Below, one piece after another: positions 11,029-13,814 of a stretch of DNA of 13,814 nt (position 1 is its first letter; every line of letters starts with the position of its first letter). This DNA is from Lyngbya sp. PCC 8106 (GTDB taxonomy: Bacteria > Cyanobacteriota > Cyanobacteriia > Cyanobacteriales > Microcoleaceae): assembly GCF_000169095.1 (NCBI RefSeq), contig NZ_AAVU01000080.1:1-13814 (forward strand), read 5' to 3'. Position numbers and translations under genes: made by a program. The notes beneath the pieces were generated by a model. It had not been told where the DNA came from. It searched no databases and worked only from the letters and a program-made list of their open reading frames with translations.

Positions 11029-13814
11029 TTATTTTGCTTCCATCCAGTTGTCTCCTGCGTGTATATCAACGAGTAGAGGAACTTTCAACGAATAAGCATC
11101 TTCCATCGTTTGTTTAATTTGGGGTTGTAATTCTTCCCATTCTTCCGGGGGAACTTCAAAAACTAATTCATCGTGAACTTGTAATAACAGTTTCGCCCGG
11201 TAATTTTGCAAAACATCCCGCAATTTTACCATCGCTATTTTAATTATATCAGCACTTGAACCCTGAATGGGCGCATTCGCCGCAGCCCGTAAAAATTGCG
11301 CGTCATTTTGACCTATTTTTTTCAGTTCATCAAGAGGAATATCTTCTAATGGACTTTCTTTAAGTGCTTTCAAACTGGGACTTTCAAAGTGAAAATAACG
11401 GCGACGTCCTAACAGCGTTGTCACATAACCCTGAGAAATAGCTTGTTTCTTTTGTTCTTCTAAATATTCAAAAAGCTTTTCATATTGTTGGTTAAAACGT
11501 TCGATAAATTCTTTAGCTTTATTGGTGTTAACTTTCATTTCTCTCGAAAATCTTAACGCACCCATTCCATAAATTACCCCAAAGTTAATCGTTTTTCCAA
11601 AGCGTCTTTCTTCGGGAGTTACATCTTTTATGTCATCTTTTTCAAACAAAAACTGTGCGGTAACGGTGTGGATATCTCGGTTAGTTTTGTAGGCTTCAAC
11701 CAATATCGGTTCATCGCTTAAATGGGCGAGAATTCTTAACTCAATTTGCGAATAGTCTGCTGATACTAATAACCATCCCGGTTCAGGAAGAAACGCTTGA
11801 CGTATTTGACGGGAAAACTCTGTACGGATGGGAATATTTTGTAAATTTGGGTTAGAAGAAGACAGTCTCCCCGTGGTGGTTATCGCTTGGTTAAAGTCAG
11901 TGTGAATGCGTTGCGTTTGGGGATGAACTAACTCTGGTAAAGCATCAACGTAGGTTGATTTGAGTTTAGCGAGGGTTCGATGTTCTAATATACTATCAAT
12001 AATCGGATGATCACCTTTAAGCTTTTCTAGAACTTTAGCATCTGTTGAGTAACCTGTTTTAGTTTTGCGGCTTTTTTTCGTACTGAGTTCAAGGGTTTCA
12101 AATAACAGTTTGCTAAGTTGTTTGGGTGAACCCAAGTTAAATTCTGTTCCCGCTTCTTGATAAGCCTGTTTTTCGATTTCTTCTAACTTTTTTTCAAGTT
12201 GTGATGAAAGTTGCTTGAGATAGTCAACATTAATTCTAATTCCTTGATATTCCATCTCCGCGAGAACAGGTTCAAGGGGTTGTTCGATATCGAGTAAGAG
12301 TTTATGAAGTTCGGGGAAATCTTGTAATTCTTTCCGCAGTTTTGGAACGATTAAATAGGTTGCATAAACATCCAAACCGCAATATTCAGCAGCGGTTGGG
12401 ATATCTAAATCTGCAATTGTTTGTTTTTTGGAAAGCGAGAGTTGTTTATAACTTTTGGCGAGTATTCCCGAGTCTAAATATTTACGGGAAAGTTCAGTTA
12501 AATTATGACTATCATCAGGATTTAACACATAACTCGCTAACATTGTATCAAAGACAACGCCAGCCAAATTAATTCCTTGAACTTTGAAAATTAGGCGATC
12601 AAATTTTGCATTTTGTAAGGCTTTTGGATATTTATTGCTTTCTAAAATAGGACGTAAAGCTTCTAAAACCGTCTCTTTTTTGAGTTGGTTTCCGGTTTTG
12701 TGTTCAAGTGGAATATAAGCAATCTCTGTTTTTTCACTTCCCCAACAACAACCAATTCCAACTAATTTTGCATCTCGGGGTTCTAAGGCGGTGGTTTCCG
12801 TATCCCAAGCCACAGGATTATTTTTATCGGTAAACGTTTCTAATATTTTAACTAATTCTTGTAACTGTTTTTCAGTTTGAATAATTTCAGGATGAATCAA
12901 CTTTTGTTCAGCGACTTTTTGGGCGGCTTGAGTTTCTTCATAACTCCAAAAACTGAGTTGTTCATCATTATCTAATCCTTCAGAATCAGAAGTTTCAGAC
13001 TCCGAACTTACCGACTCAGAATTAATAGTTTTGTCTTCTGTTTGACTGCTAGTTTCTTCAAATACTTGTTGGCTTTCAGCTTCTTCAACAAAAGACCAAA
13101 ATTCCAACTCTTTTAGTTTGGGAATAATCTGACTAAAATCCAGTTTACTAAACTGACAGTCAGCCACCGAAATTTTTAACGGTACATCTTGAATAATTGT
13201 CGCCATTCTTTGGGAGTGATAGGCGGCTTCTTTTCCATCTTCTAATTTTTTGCGAGTTGCGGCTTTAATCTGATCGAGAGACGCATAAATTTCATCTAAA
13301 GAGTTATACTCACTCAAAAGCTGAACCGCCGTTTTATCCCCAATTCCTCGTACACCGGGAATATTATCAGATTTATCACCACACAAGGCTTTATAATCTA
13401 TCAATTGTTCCGGTTTTATTTGGAGTTTATCAACAACATTTTGAATTTTAAACTCTATGGTTTTGTTTCCTTTTCCGGGGGATAAATGCAACACACTAAT
13501 CTGTTCATCCCCATCAATTAATTGAAATAAATCTTGATCGCCGGACAGAACTTTAACAGCATATCCCGCTTCCCGTCCTTGTTTGGCTAAAGTTCCAATC
13601 ACATCATCCGCTTCATATCCCGCAGCCGTAATAATAGGAACATTTAACCCTTCTAAAACTGCTTGCAAATGACAAATATCTTCGATAAAATCTTCAGGAG
13701 TCTCCGAACGATTGGCTTTGTAGGTGGCGTCAGCTTCGTGGCGAAATGTGGGTTCACCGAGGTCAAAAGCAATCGCTAAATACTCCGGTTTGTAGGTTTT
13801 AATCGTATCAGCAG
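11029..13814 (-). CDS. polA: DNA polymerase I, partial (N-terminus beyond the window)
   Basis: The visible 927 codons (first whole codon at 13812) cover nearly all of DNA polymerase I; about 50 N-terminal residues are missing. The frame reads through 13668 (TTG, a Leu) into IKTYKPEYLAIAFD and EPTFRHEAD, typical 5'-nuclease sequence, so 13668 is not the start. In visible numbering: a 5'-nuclease domain (1-240) with YEADDVIG (66) and GDKSDNIPGVRGIGDK (145); an acidic Ser/Glu-rich linker (245-293); and a 3'-5' exonuclease with Asp337/Glu339 (DTET), Asp405 (NAKFD) and Tyr477...Asp481, all intact, so proofreading should work. The polymerase domain has motif A DYSQIELR (686), motif B KTINFGVIYG (740) and motif C VHDE (879). 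It acts in Okazaki-fragment processing and repair. Between GRRRYF and AANAPIQGSSAD the fingers carry about 30 extra residues compared with E. coli. Confidence 0.97.
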   Translation of the reverse strand, partial: ADTIKTYKPEYLAIAFDLGEPTFRHEADATYKANRSETPEDFIEDICHLQAVLEGLNVPIITAAGYEADDVIGTLAKQGREAGYAVKVLSGDQDLFQLIDGDEQISVLHLSPGKGNKTIEFKIQNVVDKLQIKPEQLIDYKALCGDKSDNIPGVRGIGDKTAVQLLSEYNSLDEIYASLDQIKAATRKKLEDGKEAAYHSQRMATIIQDVPLKISVADCQFSKLDFSQIIPKLKELEFWSFVEEAESQQVFEETSSQTEDKTINSESVSSESETSDSEGLDNDEQLSFWSYEETQAAQKVAEQKLIHPEIIQTEKQLQELVKILETFTDKNNPVAWDTETTALEPRDAKLVGIGCCWGSEKTEIAYIPLEHKTGNQLKKETVLEALRPILESNKYPKALQNAKFDRLIFKVQGINLAGVVFDTMLASYVLNPDDSHNLTELSRKYLDSGILAKSYKQLSLSKKQTIADLDIPTAAEYCGLDVYATYLIVPKLRKELQDFPELHKLLLDIEQPLEPVLAEMEYQGIRINVDYLKQLSSQLEKKLEEIEKQAYQEAGTEFNLGSPKQLSKLLFETLELSTKKSRKTKTGYSTDAKVLEKLKGDHPIIDSILEHRTLAKLKSTYVDALPELVHPQTQRIHTDFNQAITTTGRLSSSNPNLQNIPIRTEFSRQIRQAFLPEPGWLLVSADYSQIELRILAHLSDEPILVEAYKTNRDIHTVTAQFLFEKDDIKDVTPEERRFGKTINFGVIYGMGALRFSREMKVNTNKAKEFIERFNQQYEKLFEYLEEQKKQAISQGYVTTLLGRRRYFHFESPSLKALKESPLEDIPLDELKKIGQNDAQFLRAAANAPIQGSSADIIKIAMVKLRDVLQNYRAKLLLQVHDELVFEVPPEEWEELQPQIKQTMEDAYSLKVPLLVDIHAGDNWMEAK

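Noticed and set aside
12342..12572. Plus-strand frame inside polA
   Set aside because: Antisense shadow of the exonuclease domain with no family resemblance.
13668..13668. TTG as the start of DNA polymerase I
   Set aside because: The same frame continues to the window edge with typical 5'-nuclease sequence, so the gene starts outside the window.

Overview
The window looks like a chromosomal piece of a filamentous, non-model cyanobacterium (Oscillatoria/Planktothrix/Lyngbya-like, by inference). Supporting signs are five copies of the HIP1 octamer GCGATCGC (67, 651, 2069, 6839, 7489), two Uma2-type (DUF820) genes, a DUF1400-type alpha/beta hydrolase, heptameric short tandem repeats between genes, and an AT-rich base composition with loose gene spacing.

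Layout. Positions 1-1017 (minus) hold two tandem, recently duplicated Uma2-family nuclease genes; the left one runs off the window. A short divergent promoter region separates them from a Tat-exported two-domain multicopper oxidase (1121-2119, plus), followed by a lipoprotein with a Gly-Gly-Glu repeat (2231-3073). Directly behind the lipoprotein lies a decayed IS1-family transposase tail on the minus strand (about 3084-3284). Next come a predicted outer-membrane beta-barrel protein (3377-4882), a 362-bp gap holding a doubtful 28-codon ORF, and a DUF202 membrane protein plus DUF1254/DUF1214 protein pair (5245-7038). A 523-bp gap with a terminator-like hairpin, a heptamer repeat array and an inverted repeat precedes an exported DUF1400/alpha-beta hydrolase (7562-9178). 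A PKHD-type iron/2-oxoglutarate dioxygenase (9400-10065) is followed closely by a small nucleotidyltransferase-like protein (10084-10563). That gene ends tail-to-tail, with overlapping stop codons, against a minus-strand VanZ-like membrane protein (10560-10952). DNA polymerase I (11029 to beyond the right edge, minus) fills the rest; its N-terminus is outside the window.

How the genes fit together. Only two or three groupings are supported: oxidase plus lipoprotein (same strand, both sent out of the cytoplasm), DUF202 plus DUF1254/1214 (33 bp apart), and PKHD hydroxylase plus nucleotidyltransferase-like protein (18 bp apart, strong Shine-Dalgarno). The rest appear to be independent genes in a loosely packed genome. 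I see no complete mobile element, CRISPR array, phage or toxin-antitoxin module, and no clear new multi-gene system. The most interesting items are the type-C-like two-domain oxidase with its unassigned His-rich lipoprotein, the unreported IS1 scar, and structured intergenic DNA (a hairpin at the vanZ-like start codon, and the repeat module at 7154-7301).
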